A stretch of DNA of 64,000 nucleotides from Mycteria americana (Eukaryota > Chordata > Aves > Ciconiiformes > Ciconiidae), in NCBI RefSeq assembly GCF_035582795.1, contig NC_134367.1, positions 4,404,501 through 4,468,500 of the forward strand, read 5' to 3'. This document shows positions 23,868-34,462 of this stretch, one piece after another. The position numbers were made by a program, and so were the translations under genes. Each line of letters opens with the position of its first letter. Positions within the stretch are counted from its first letter, which is position 1. A model generated the notes under the pieces. It was not told the origin of the DNA. It ran no database searches and was given only the letters and a program-made list of their open reading frames with translations.

Positions 23868-24982
23868 GCCTTGGCCAGACTTTCCCCCATGCACTGTTGC
23901 CCCTGTGTGTCTGGGTCTTCCAAAGGACATTGGCCATGGAGACCTGGCAGAAATGAAGTTGTGCTCCAGTGCATCCCCATGGGGAAAATGCAGGGACTGG
24001 GAGTACGAGGCACTCCGTGGAGCATCGCTGCCCCGTAGCAGAAACCCAAGCTGCTTGGGTCACACTGATGCCAGTCCTTGTTCTGTACAGTTTGCATCTT
24101 CCTCCCCATCCATCCAGCAAAAAATAAGGGTATCATGGATGACGAACATAATGAACTTATGTTGATATGCATTTGTTCATTTATTTATTGATAGCTTTGC
24201 ACTTTTTTTGGTGGGGTGAGAGTGGGGAACAACTTGCTAAGTTGGATGTCTAAAGTTAGACATCTAAATTCATTGCCTGGCTCAGAGAATAGGCCAGTCC
24301 CTGTCAGCAAAGCCATTTTCAAGTTATTTGGCTGGTTTTCTTCATTTCCTGCAGTGTGGTGTGGATGGGAGGATTAAGAAGATACCTTGCATGAAGTTGT
24401 GTGAGGTGATGTGTGTGTTGTGGGCTAAGCGGCTATAGCATAACTGATATGTTGTTTCCTGTGGGTCACAAACCTTTAACCTGTAGATTATGGTTACTTA
24501 TAGCTCCTTTTGGCATTAAATAAATAAGAAAAGACACGTGGACACAGTGCACTTTCAAGAATATGTTACTCTTGTTCTTTATGATTTTTTTTTTTTTATT
24601 TTAAATACAAATTACTTGGACTGGCAGTGCTTAGCAAAAGGGGGCGTGTGGATGCATGTTTAGTAGGGAAGAGAAATAAAGAAGGTTGTATGTTAGGCCC
24701 TTGCGGATCCACATTGACTTAGAAACCTCCTGAACGTTGCGGAGCCAGCAAGCCTTGTATGTGATATTTTGGGCCTGTGGTAATGCTGGAGCAGGCACGC
24801 ATATGTGCCCTTGCAGAGGCAAGCACCCTTGCAGTGATGCTTATTAAAACCAAAAACCTATCCCAAACCTTTTCAGGTGGCTCATCCTACCTCTGGAGGT
24901 GTTCAAAGGGGTAGCAGATCCATCCAGGAGGAAGGGCTGGTGGGGTCGAGCTGAGGCGGGAGGAGGCACACCTTCCCGGCTT
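23868..24982. other. DNA between a CR1 fragment and mir-133b
   Basis: No protein gene recognised. If a linc-MD1-like primary transcript exists, its 3' portion should run through here on the minus strand. An A-rich stretch on the minus strand near 24585-24600 contains AATAAA but is simple sequence and weak as an end signal. Confidence 0.45.
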
Positions 24983-25080
24983 GATGTTTTCAACACTGCT
25001 ATAGCTGGTTGAAGGGGACCAAACCTCCGAGGAAGACGGGCTTGGTTCCGTTTGACCAGCCAGAGCAGAGCATAGCTCCT
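24983..25080 (-). ncRNA. MIR133B: mir-133b precursor
   Basis: The minus strand at 25002-25023 is an exact match, all 22 bases, to the mature miR-133b sequence I remember (begins TTTGGTCCCC, ends ACCAGCTA). The opposite arm, at 25041-25060, reads GCTGGTCAAACGGAACCAAG. The loop region (CCGTCTTCCTCGGAG) and the flanking CTCTGCTCTGGCTGG also match the vertebrate precursor. miR-133b is a muscle microRNA. It lies about 4 kb downstream of mir-206 on the same strand, the known bicistronic arrangement, and probably derives from the same primary transcript. Confidence 0.97.
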
Positions 25081-25601
25081 GACCGCATAACTCGCTTGGC
25101 TTCGCTGCGCCTTACCTGCAAGGGGAGTTAGATAGATTAGACAGAAGCAGTGGTGCCGACCACTGCTTAGAGGGAGAGAAGGATGGCGCAGCACTTCGGA
25201 CACCAGCTTAGGAGACCTCACCACTTTCCCTCTTAGATGATTTCTGGTACATCCATTTTGGCTGAGAACTGGTCCGTGCACAGGGTCCATGTGATGCCCC
25301 AGTTCCTGGGTGGTTGTTTGGACTAGGGTGAATTCCTCACTAATGCATAAGTCAACAATATGTAAGGATAGGGATCAGCCTCAGGAGCTAAGTTCTGGGT
25401 CCCTGTCTAGATGTTTCATAGAGTCTGGCCTTGTTTTGGAATCTGGTCCCAGCTCACGAGCCTGGACATGGGTAATAAAAGGAAGTGTTCTGAAGCTTGG
25501 AGGACTGGCCTTCGCCCATCCTGAGCCACAGCAACATGTGCCTGAAGATTTCTCTTCATACAGCTGCTTTCCTCCTGCTGCTTTCTTTCTCCCCTTTTTC
25601 C

Positions 25602-25660
25602 TCTTTCCTTTTTTTTTTTTTTTTTAAATTTTGAATAATAAAAAAAAGGAAAAGCAGGAG
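25602..25660. repeat. poly-T / A-rich low-complexity tract
   Basis: About 23 T bases are followed by AAATTTTGAATAAT and A-rich purine sequence that continues into GGAGGAAGGGAGG. It is simple sequence. Confidence 0.8.
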
Positions 25661-28076
25661 GGAGGAAGGGAGGAAAGACGCCTCCTTTGTCAATTGAAGG
25701 GAAGTCACCTGCCAGTTGTCAGTCAGGCATCGCTTTTCAGAGAGCCGCCCCGAGCCCTCCAGCTGTACCTGGGAGTCTCAGCGAGGAGACAGCTGCCAGA
25801 GCCCATGAGCAGCGGGGCACGGGGCAGCTTCCAAACAGGACAAAAGCAGCATTTTTCCAACCCCGTGCATAGGCCCCTTTCCATGTGCATGTGGTTTTCC
25901 AGGGACCTGATACATTTTTCTCTGAAAAACATTTTAATTAGGGTTTTTTTTTTTTCCCCCTCTTTATTTTTTCCTCCCTTTGCCCTCTCAGTGCTCAGCA
26001 TTGAGAGGAATATTAACTTGAGTAACTTCAGGACTCCTCTGCTGGCTTCATACTTTCTCTTTGCTTCATCAGGGCTATTCATTATCAAGGAAAGCATCAG
26101 CAACATAAACTCTGTATTCCCTATGGAGACATCCACCTTGCTGCCAAAAGAACAGCCTAGGCAAGCCTTCAGCTACAACATTCATTTCATGCACTCTCCA
26201 ATCAGCCCTAGACTATTGCAACCTTGATGGAAGTGAGGAAAAATTAGACCTGTCCTTAAGGTATTTGATATTTTTACCTTCAGTCAGGGTCTGAGTGGCC
26301 CAACCAGAGGATGGAGGGAGGAGCAGTTAAAACAGTGGCCTTGACCCCCATCCAGGCTATAAGTTTTCCTAAACCTTAGCCCTGTGTCTGCATGACTAGT
26401 CTGCATTATTTCTTCTCATGTGTCCTTGCAAGTGTGTGCCCGTAACTTAATCCTGGCCCATGCTGTGCAGCAAGAGTTAATGCTGATTGCAGGCTCCAGT
26501 GGAACAGGCGTATGCAGGCTGGAGACAGCTGCAGAAAATAAATGAGGGATGGGATTCCACTCCAGATTTAAAACCCAAATTTATACAGTCAGTCAAGACC
26601 AGGGACAGGTTCAGCTGATCAGCCAGAAGGGTTGGCTTCATTTGCCAACACATGAGCATCTGAGGAGCCATAGGGTGTCTGAGACACCCACACGTGACAT
26701 GCAGGTGTGGTATAGGACATACCTGAAGAGCAGCTAGAAGCCTGTGGTCTATTCTTAGGGTGTCTCCAAAGTTACTAGGACCATCTTTTTAGGCAGCTGA
26801 ATAAAGTCCAGATCTCCACAGACTACAATGTCTTCAATGTTTTAGAGAAGAAGAGGCCACCGGGTGCAGAAAGGACATGTTGTGTTTGAGACACAGGCAA
26901 CGGGTTGATCAGCAAAGCCAGGAAGAGAACAGGGGTGGGGATTCACACCCCTGCCTGCTCTTTCCATTGGGTGCCCTTTTATCTTGAAGAGTTGTTACAA
27001 TTAAATAGAAAAGGATCATTTTCCTCTACTCTGTTGCTCTTCTGAATTAGTCTTCATAACCTAAGAGTTAAATCTGTAGAAGAAGAACAGGATGAAACAA
27101 TGTTTGACAAGCACCTTCTTGAATTACATCTAGGAGACCACAGGGCTTGGGTCAGATGAAGAAACCTTGGTTTTGATTCAGACCGAAATTTTGCAAAGCA
27201 TCTTGGTGACTGAGGAACATAAATGTCATTGGTTTCAAGGTCTATATTGGTATATTAAATAGTGCTGAGGTACAAGCACAGGAACTCAGTGGTTTCTGCT
27301 GTGTTTAGCACAGTTGCTGGCACAGTTTTGACCTGTGTCAACTAGCACTGACCCAAGAGTTCCCAAGCTCAGCTTGGGAATTAGGGCAGCTCAAGGACCA
27401 TTCCCAGTAGGGACTTTGAAGATGACCATCTAGTTAAGAAAGTGAGAGAGCTGAACAGTCATTTTTTGCCCATTGGTTTGAGGGCAAGAACACAGGCCCT
27501 GGCACTGTTTAGTGAACTAATAATGGTGTAGACAGTGAAACTTGGACCTCTAGATGCCAAAGCCTCTTTGGAGTATGAGGCCAAGGAATACAAGCTACTG
27601 TGATAAAAGCTGGCTGGCTCCAGTATTGCCTACAGCAGAGTGTGGCCAGCCTGAACTACCTAACTGTCCTGGAGGTTGGACAAATACATGGTTATGAATT
27701 TGCTGAATTACTACATCTACCTGCTAGCAGTACCTCTCATAGCCGGGTTAAAATTAAGTTGTGGACGTTAATCACTGCAGCATAGACATGTCCTTAAGCT
27801 TCTAACTAGATCAGGTTTGTCGAGGGTATTTTGGAGCAGAATTCCTATAATTTCCCATGGGAAATGAGAGTATGAAAACCTTTCAAAACCTAGGCCATAA
27901 TGCTAACAACAGTCCCCATCACTGCAGAGCTTCAAAAGATTTCCTAAATGCTTTTGTAAAATAAATTAAGACTGACTGAAAACTGCCTAAAGTTTTGAAT
28001 ATTTTGCCTATAGTGGAAGAACGTAATCTATGAGAAATGGTTTGAGCTCTTCAGCTGCGTGGAAGAGGATATTCAG

Positions 28077-28102
28077 GATATCCTGGAGATATCCAGGATA
28101 TC
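28077..28102. repeat. perfect 10-bp inverted repeat
   Basis: GATATCCTGG at 28077-28086, a six-base spacer AGATAT, and CCAGGATATC at 28093-28102. Flanking GGATAT motifs suggest a small palindromic expansion. No gene is associated with it. Confidence 0.7.
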
Positions 28103-28977
28103 TGCAGGCTGTCCTAGATGGGTGAAAGGCAACTGGCCCACTGTCTTGCAGTTTGCAAAAAAATATACTGAACCCATTGCTACAAGGTGTTGTTAGAGGA
28201 AAGAATTAAGCAGTGCTCAGAAGAGGAAGGGACATTTGTGTACAGGAAAGACTGTCCTGAGTTATGGTAATACAGATTTAGGAAAAAAAGCTCATCATTT
28301 TTGAGAAGGCTGTGTGCCTGCTTTGCTCCATAGTGTCACATTAAATAGGAGGCAACTTTCTGCAGCCTGCTTTATTACTGTACTGAGACAGTGTATTGAA
28401 TTCATCTTGATCAATCCACTACAGCAATTCCTGTATCTGTAGCATTCATTTTAATTCCATTAAAGACGAACTTGTTATGCATAACTGGGAGTAAAGAGGA
28501 GAGTTCTGTAACCGATGTGAGACCTAGATCATATTCAATCTCACTCCTTGCAAGTCATTCCTACCCAATGCTGTTTAAATCTTTCTCCATGTCACTAAAT
28601 CCAAAGCATTTTCCACCAGCTGAGAATGGATGACAATTATTGAGGCTATGTGGGATGTAGTGATTTTCAGAATGCCCTTGAAAAGCGCTTTCAGGACAGT
28701 GTAAATACTACTTTGTTGAGGTGGAGCCTGTAAGTCACATGTGTGATTTTTCCGGAGAAAGATGTGCAGAATACCACTTTGTTATCAAATTCGCATGGAT
28801 TCAGCAGTTTGCAACCTTTTTAGATTTGCAGATCCCTTTGTGCTTTCCATGGGCACCAAGGGCACCGTGGAGTGAATATAAGCTGCCTGACTGTATTTGA
28901 CAAAATCAAATTCAAATAAAATGCAGTTGCAGAAAAGCATTGACTCCTTGCAGTAGCTGGAAGCAGAGGGCACTGGC

Positions 28978-29066
28978 GATGTCTCCCTGAAACCACACAC
29001 TTCCTTACATTCCATAGCAGCCTAATCCATATGGGGATATAAAGAAGCATGTCATCTCATAAGAGA
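28978..29066 (-). ncRNA. MIR206: mir-206 precursor
   Basis: The minus strand at 28993-29014 is an exact match to mature miR-206 as I remember it (begins TGGAATGTAA, ends GTGTGTGG). The 5' arm, ACATGCTTCTTTATATCCCC at 29033-29052, and the loop CATATGGATTAGGCTGC give the expected hairpin: ACATGCTTC pairs with GAAGTGTGT including wobbles. miR-206 is a skeletal-muscle microRNA of the miR-1 seed family. It sits upstream of mir-133b and divergent from PKHD1, as in mammals. Confidence 0.97.
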
Positions 29067-29661
29067 AGTCTGGATCATGACCTCTGGGCAGCAGGACAGC
29101 TGTCCATCCTCCACTCCTGAAGAAGTAGTGTTGCTCCTCAGACGTGTTTCAGAGCTGGTGGTCTGCTTCCTCCTCGGAAAAGCAGTGGCAGCACAAAAAC
29201 CTGTAATTTCGCTGGTGCCTTTGGTCAGTTTGGGATGTTTTGGAGGTATATTTTCAGGTGGTTCAGGTTTTCCAGTGCCCACCATTCAGTGCCCAGCAGT
29301 CCCGTGTGTGCCATTGCACAGTGCTGAAGGCTGGAATCACAGCTGCGTGCATGAAAGTGCACGTTGGGGCATGTCTTGGACTTGTTTCAAGAGCAGTGAA
29401 ATCCTGAAAAACTAGAGTTTGCTGTAAAAAACCAAGTCGCATGAGTGAGAGGTGATAGATAGCATTCTTTCCTTTCACTTTCTTATTATTATTGGTAGGG
29501 CCTTGAGGACCTGGCTGGGAAGAGGAGCTGCTCACAGGGAGCACAGGGAGATAGTCCCTGCCTTGGAGAGCTGCCTGGCCAAGTAGGGTACGCATTCAAA
29601 ACCAGACAGCAGCTCACTGGAGCCTGGCCTGGTTGTTCAGAAACAAGCTTTTACGTTGTAG
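29067..29661. other. DNA upstream of mir-206, candidate muscle promoter
   Basis: No gene recognised. Two CAGCTG E-boxes (29097-29102 and 29340-29345) lie upstream of mir-206 on its strand. MyoD and myogenin are known activators of the mammalian mir-206/133b locus through E-boxes. Whether these sites act is inference. Confidence 0.4.
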
Positions 29662-29840
29662 TGTCACAGAGTCATTTAGGTCAGAAGGGATGTCTGGAGG
29701 CCTCTTGTGCATCTCCTGGCTCAAAGCAGGGCCAGCTTAGATCAGGTTGCTCAGCACGATGTCTAGCTGAGTTGAATCTCTCCAAGGATGGAGATGCCTC
29801 AGCCTCTTTGGGTCTCTGCCCCAGAGTTTGACCACTCTCA
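29662..29840 (-). mobile_element. older CR1 LINE, left part, interrupted by a younger CR1
   Basis: Diverged CR1 3' sequence on the minus strand: CACAGAGTCATTTAGGTCAG, CAGGTTGCTCAGCACGATGT, CTCCAAGGATGGAGATGCCT and GTTTGACCACTCTCA. The continuation resumes at 30028, after a younger CR1 insertion. Confidence 0.82.
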
Positions 29841-30021
29841 CAGAATCACAGAATCACAGAATCACAGAATCATATAGGTTGGAAAAGACCTTTAAGATCA
29901 TCGAGTTCAACCATAAACCTAACACTGCCAAAACTACCACTACACCATGTCTCTAAGTACCTCATCCAAACGTCCTTTAAATACCTCCAGGGATGGCGAC
30001 TCAACCACTTCCCTGGGCAGC
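29841..30021 (-). mobile_element. younger CR1 LINE nested in an older CR1
   Basis: A minus-strand CR1 3' end that starts (at its 3' end) with tandem CACAGAATCA units, then GGTTGGAAAAGACCTTTAAG and CTCCAGGGATGGCGACTCAA, and stops at CCTGGGCAGC. The 6-bp sequence CTCTCA is present on both sides (29835-29840 and 30022-30027), marking the insertion. It is nearly identical in sequence to the 3' portions of the 3.4 and 33 kb copies. Confidence 0.88.
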
Positions 30022-30120
30022 CTCTCATGGTGAAAAACCTGTTTGCTGATATCTAATCATAATTTCCTGCATTCTAACTTGTGTCCTGTCCCAGTGCAAC
30101 TTTGAGAGGAGTCTGTCAGG
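30022..30120 (-). mobile_element. older CR1 LINE, right part
   Basis: This continues the element broken at 29840: TGGTGAAAAACCTGTTTGCT, ATCTAATCATAATTTCC and CTTGTGTCCTGTC follow CR1 consensus order (the GACCACCCTCACAGTGAAAAA region onward). Removing the nested copy and one CTCTCA restores contiguous CR1 sequence. Confidence 0.78.
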
Positions 30121-32747
30121 ACACAGAGTTCAGAACATATGGACCGAATTCTGTATTTGATGATAGAAATGACCAGAAGTGAAACGCAGGGTACCCTGGT
30201 GTCCACTCCTATGTTAAGCGCTCAATTTGGGGCTGTTGCGTGCTCTCACCCTCAGTGGGCAGGCATGCTCAGGGATGCTGGACATGCTCAAAGGGAGTTA
30301 TGGCCGTGTTTGGGAAACAGCTGGTTGGAATCAATTTGTCCGTGTACCAGATTCACAAAGATGATTTCTTTCTAAGTTGAAGCCTCTCTGAGGATGGGAA
30401 AGGGGAGGGAAGTAACTAGGCTAGTGATACACAACTAGTCCACACAAATACATAGGGCAGGAAAAGAAAATAAGCTTTCTCCCATGTCTTCTCTCCCGAA
30501 AGAGCCAAAAGAATAAGGAACAATCTCAGTTAATGAAAAGCACTAAAATCCAAGTGGGAATAACCCAAGGTTTGAAGTAAACACAAAGGCTCTTTGAAGG
30601 CAGATCCTAGTGAGGGGTTGCTGGCCGGGCACAGGCTCCAGACAGCAGAGCAGCACTGCACGCACTCCTCAGAGGCTGCAGGTTTCCCTGGAGCATGGAG
30701 GCCGGTCCCCAGCTTTGCTGTCACTCTTCAGGCATTTTGTTATTTATTCAAGAAGTCAGGTCAGAGTTGCTTTCCATGCCTACAAGGTTCTCCATCCTTC
30801 CCTGGTGCCAGAGGTATTCCTCTGTATGATGCTAGTTCAGAAAAATGTCTCTTTTGCAACTCCCCCCAGTATCTACATTACTGATTTTTCACATCTCACA
30901 TACAAGCACCTTGGCTTTTCTGCCCCTACTTTTTCTCCCTGTCAGCTACTCAGTAAATGTGTGTTCTTACATGATGTACGTCTACAAAAGGGTTTAGGAT
31001 GGAAGTTCGTCCCATGGCGTTGCTCATCGTAATGTTCAGTTGGGGCTGAACGAGTCAGTAACCTATTGTTTTTACTTAAAGCCAAACTTGAAGGACTAAA
31101 TAATTTGTGGCTGTGACAAGGCATGGAAGGGGATTCATACGCTCTGTGTGTGTCAGTAGAAAAAAATGGTACATGGCTGGCCCGTGATGCACGGGAAGCT
31201 CACAACAGAAGAGAGAGTCATATTTCTCTCCTGAGCATCAGCTTGGACTCTGCTTCTGTATCTGTCAACTGTGGAGAAGCAATCGGAGTAGTTACAGACA
31301 TTTGTAATAAAAATTATTTTTGCTGGCACTTTGCTCAAGGAGTATTTCAAGCCTCGATTATCATTACATTTGACAGGGAACATCCTGGGACAGGTAATAG
31401 CTGCATCCCTTTACGTAGCAGCAATCCAGCAGAACTGGGGAAACTTGTGGTATTTGCAAATATAAACTCGTAGTTCATACAACATTAGTAACTATTCTTT
31501 TGCATGGATTTAGAGGCTGTTGAGTCTAGGGATGGCTGCAATGTATTTTCACTTAAAAACTTCGTGATTCTGATATTATAAATGCCGCTTAAAGTAATTT
31601 TCCTCATATAGAAAGACTTAGTGACTGCAGTGAACAGATGGGTGGCTTTTGGGGGGAGTTGCTTGTTTGTTTTAAAGCAAGATAAAGACCTTCCTTGTGA
31701 TTTCTAGAACAATTCATGGCAGGGAATTTCACTTACTCAGTCTTTACTTCATTAACGTCAGTAACTGATAAAACGAATGGAAATTTTAAAGAAAGATGAT
31801 TCACGCAGTTGACCCAGTAAATGATATTGCTTAAATATCATCAGATAGATCAGGAATGGTGTCTGTTTTTGCATTATATATGAAATTTTTACACCAAGTG
31901 CAACACAGGCATTAAAAAGACTCCCAGCAAAACATTCCTGTTCTTTATATTTTAAAGGTAAGACAGACCGATATTATAGGACCATATATTACATTTTGAT
32001 TTGAGATTAGGAACTCAATGTAATATTTACTTCCCAGTTACATGAAGGCTTTTGACTCAGAAGAGGTGGGGAAGCTGAGTCTTGCTGACATCAGGGTAAA
32101 ACTCCCAGAGATTTCAGTAGAGCCATGACTCAGTCTGTGGGTTCCCACTCTTTTGGGTGCAGAAATCAGTTTACAGGAGTTATCAGTAATAATGAATGAA
32201 TATATGTTTCTTCTTCACCCAGTTAGACCTCATGTGGATCTGCATGATTTTTATTATTCATGATTATAAGCACTTAATCAGCTGGGCAGGGCCAACCCTT
32301 CATCTCTGTGCTACCTTTGGGGCCATGAACAAGACTGGAATAGGGGCTACTGCAACAGCCGTATATTGTAAGAGATTTTCCCCATTAAGGAAAAAAGGTA
32401 CCTTTGCCAGTGAAATTCGGTTTAGGGTTGCAAAATGACCCTCAAGGCTTTGACCCCAGATTTCTTGCTTCTCATTCCAGTTGCACAAAAGTGTTTGATT
32501 GCAAACCTCCCAGTAGGTGTCAGGCAGGGAAACCGAGGTACAGCAGAGGGAAGTGGAAAGATGGGACCAGCACCAGGTCTCCAGAATCCCCACCCCGTTT
32601 GCTACTATTACTGTACCTTCATTCACATGGCTATTAAGCGTGGCAGAGGAGCGCCAGGAGGTGAGTTTCACCTCATTTGGTGTTGGACACAGAGGAGTTG
32701 TACGTCCAACCTCACTAGGGGCTGGGCTGTTGGCAGCTTTGACAGCA
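30121..32747. other. intergenic DNA
   Basis: No gene recognised. Frames such as 30610-31032 and 31123-31473 lack domains and splice context. It may hold upstream muscle enhancers of the microRNA cluster, but nothing specific can be assigned. Confidence 0.5.
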
Positions 32748-33397
32748 GTGTGCCCAGGTGGGCAAGAAGGCCAATGGCATCCTGGCTTGTATCAAAGATA
32801 GTGTGGCCAGCAGGACTGGGGCAGTGATCGTCCCTCTGTAGTCGGCACTGGTGAGGCCGCACCTCGAATGCTGTGTTCAGTTTTGGGCCCCCCACTACAA
32901 GAGAGACATTGAGGTGCTGGAGCGTGTCCAGAGAAGGGCAACGGAGCTGGGGAAGGGTCTGGAGCAGAAGTCTGATGAGGAGCGGCTGAGGGAACTGGGG
33001 TTGTTTAGCCTGGAGAAAAGGAGGCTGAGGGGAGACCTCATCGCTCTCTACAACTGCCTGAAAGGAGGGTGTAGAGAGGTGGGGGTCGGTCTCTTCTCCC
33101 AGGTAACAAGTGATAGGACAAGAGGAAATGGCCTCAAGTTGCGCCAGGGGAGGTTTAGACTGGATATTAGGAAATTTTACTTCACCGAGAGGGTTATCAA
33201 GCGTTGGAACAGGCTGCCCAGGGAAGTGGTTGAGTCGCCATCCCTGGAGGTATTTAAAGGACGTTTGGATGAGGTGCTTAGGGACATGGTTTAGTGGTGG
33301 TCTTGGCAGTGTTAGGTTTACGGTTGGACTCGATGATCTTGAAGGTCTTTTCCAACCTATAGGATTCTGTGATTCTGTGATTCTGTGATTCTGTGAC
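32748..33397 (+). mobile_element. CR1 LINE, 5'-truncated, with a 147-codon open reverse transcriptase remnant
   Basis: The copy begins GCCCAGGTGGGCAAGAAGGC, reads [19 protein letters not shown], meets an in-frame stop, then stays open from 32851 to 33294. That frame includes [52 protein letters not shown] and [20 protein letters not shown]. This is the end of the CR1 reverse transcriptase frame plus its C-terminal tail. The 3' UTR ends with four GATTCTGT units near 33364-33397. The remnant lacks the catalytic core and cannot be active. Confidence 0.94.
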
Positions 33398-34051
33398 AGG
33401 GACACAGACCATCACAGACTGGCAGTGGGAGGCCAGAAACTTAACCAAGAGGAGACTGAGGGCAGGAGAGAGGAGTCCCATTCCTCCAATAGGAAAAATG
33501 GCAATTTGTTACGTAGAAAGTAGGGAAGGAAGTAACAGCATCGACAAGATTCATGGGTTTAATAAAAAATTCTGCCTAAAGGTGGGGGGACTAAAAAAAA
33601 GGATTAAAGATAAGGGAGGAAAATTCTCGTTCAGACACAAGCAGCAGTCCTGTTTAGCAAACCTTTCATTTTGGTTCCTGGCTTTTGCTAAGCTGCCTAA
33701 ACTCCTGTGTCCTTATAGGAAAGACTAACAGCCCTTATCCAAGTTTACTGCTTTCTGAAGGTTTTCCTTGTTGCTTTTTTCTGAAATAAGCTGAAGAGTT
33801 CTAGAGCAAAGAAGTTTTGCATAGATGCATTTTCTAGACGCATTTAATATATATGGAGAATATAGTGTCCTTCAACAAATTATACGGGATGTTTACAGAC
33901 ACTTACTGGCAGCATGTTCTTAAATTTCTCATAGGCCTGTATCAAAGTATCATACAAATTCTGGGATCAGATAGTGGGTTCAGAATGATTAGTGATGAAA
34001 CAGATGTAGTCACTTGGAAGCTCCTTGATCCCAAGCATGTAGGTAGACAAA
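33398..34051. other. short unique stretch between two CR1 copies
   Basis: About 650 bases of AT-rich non-repeat DNA separate two same-orientation copies of the same CR1 subfamily. No gene is recognised. A 174-codon open frame that starts at 33853 runs from here into the next CR1 by chance. Confidence 0.6.
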
Positions 34052-34462
34052 TGTCTTCTGAGGAGCGGCTGAGGGAGCTGGGATTGTTCAGCCTGGAGAA
34101 AAGGAGGCTGAGGGGAGACCTCATCGCTCTCTACAACTGCCTGAAAGGAGGCTGTAGAGAGGTGGGGGTCGGTCTCTTCTCCCAGGTAACAAGTGATGGG
34201 ACGAGAGGAAATGGCCTCAAGTTGCACCAGGGGAGGTTTAGACTGGATATTAGAAAATTTTTCTTCACTGAAAGGGTTATCAAGCGTTGGAACAGGCTGC
34301 CCAGGGAAGTGGTTGAGTCGCCATCCCTGGAGGTATTTAAAGGACGTTTGGGTGAGGTGCTTAGGGACATGGTGTAGTGGTGGTCTTGGCAGTGTTAGGT
34401 TTACAGTTGGACTCGATGATCTTAAAGGTCTTTTCCAACCTATACAATTCTGTGATTCTGTG
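34052..34462 (+). mobile_element. CR1 LINE 3' fragment
   Basis: It begins at TCTTCTGAGGAGCGGCTGAG and reads [20 protein letters not shown], then [19 protein letters not shown] and on to the stop at about 34377, followed by the 3' UTR and ATTCTGTGATTCTGTGA. By eye it differs from the 32748-33397 copy at only a few positions over the shared 400 bases, so the two are recent relatives. Confidence 0.93.

Larger units (their letters stand above)
25081..28977. other. region between mir-133b and mir-206 (probable host transcript)
   Basis: No protein gene recognised. In mammals the long non-coding RNA linc-MD1 spans the two microRNAs, so this stretch is probably transcribed on the minus strand in muscle. 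I cannot define exons. It contains a homopolymer tract near 25.6 kb and a perfect inverted repeat at 28077-28102. Confidence 0.5.

Noticed and set aside
25631-26227. A 198-codon open frame on the plus strand next to a poly-T tract.
   Set aside because: It starts in simple purine-rich sequence, has no domain, and an antisense frame overlaps it. It lies in the probable microRNA host region and looks like chance.
32668-33405. A 245-codon open frame on the minus strand.
   Set aside because: It is the antisense of a plus-strand CR1 element; the sense strand carries the recognisable reverse transcriptase remnant.
33853-34377. A 174-codon open frame on the plus strand that might look like a chimeric gene.
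   Set aside because: The second part is CR1 coding sequence and the first part is unique AT-rich DNA that happens to be in frame. There is no evidence of a real fusion gene.
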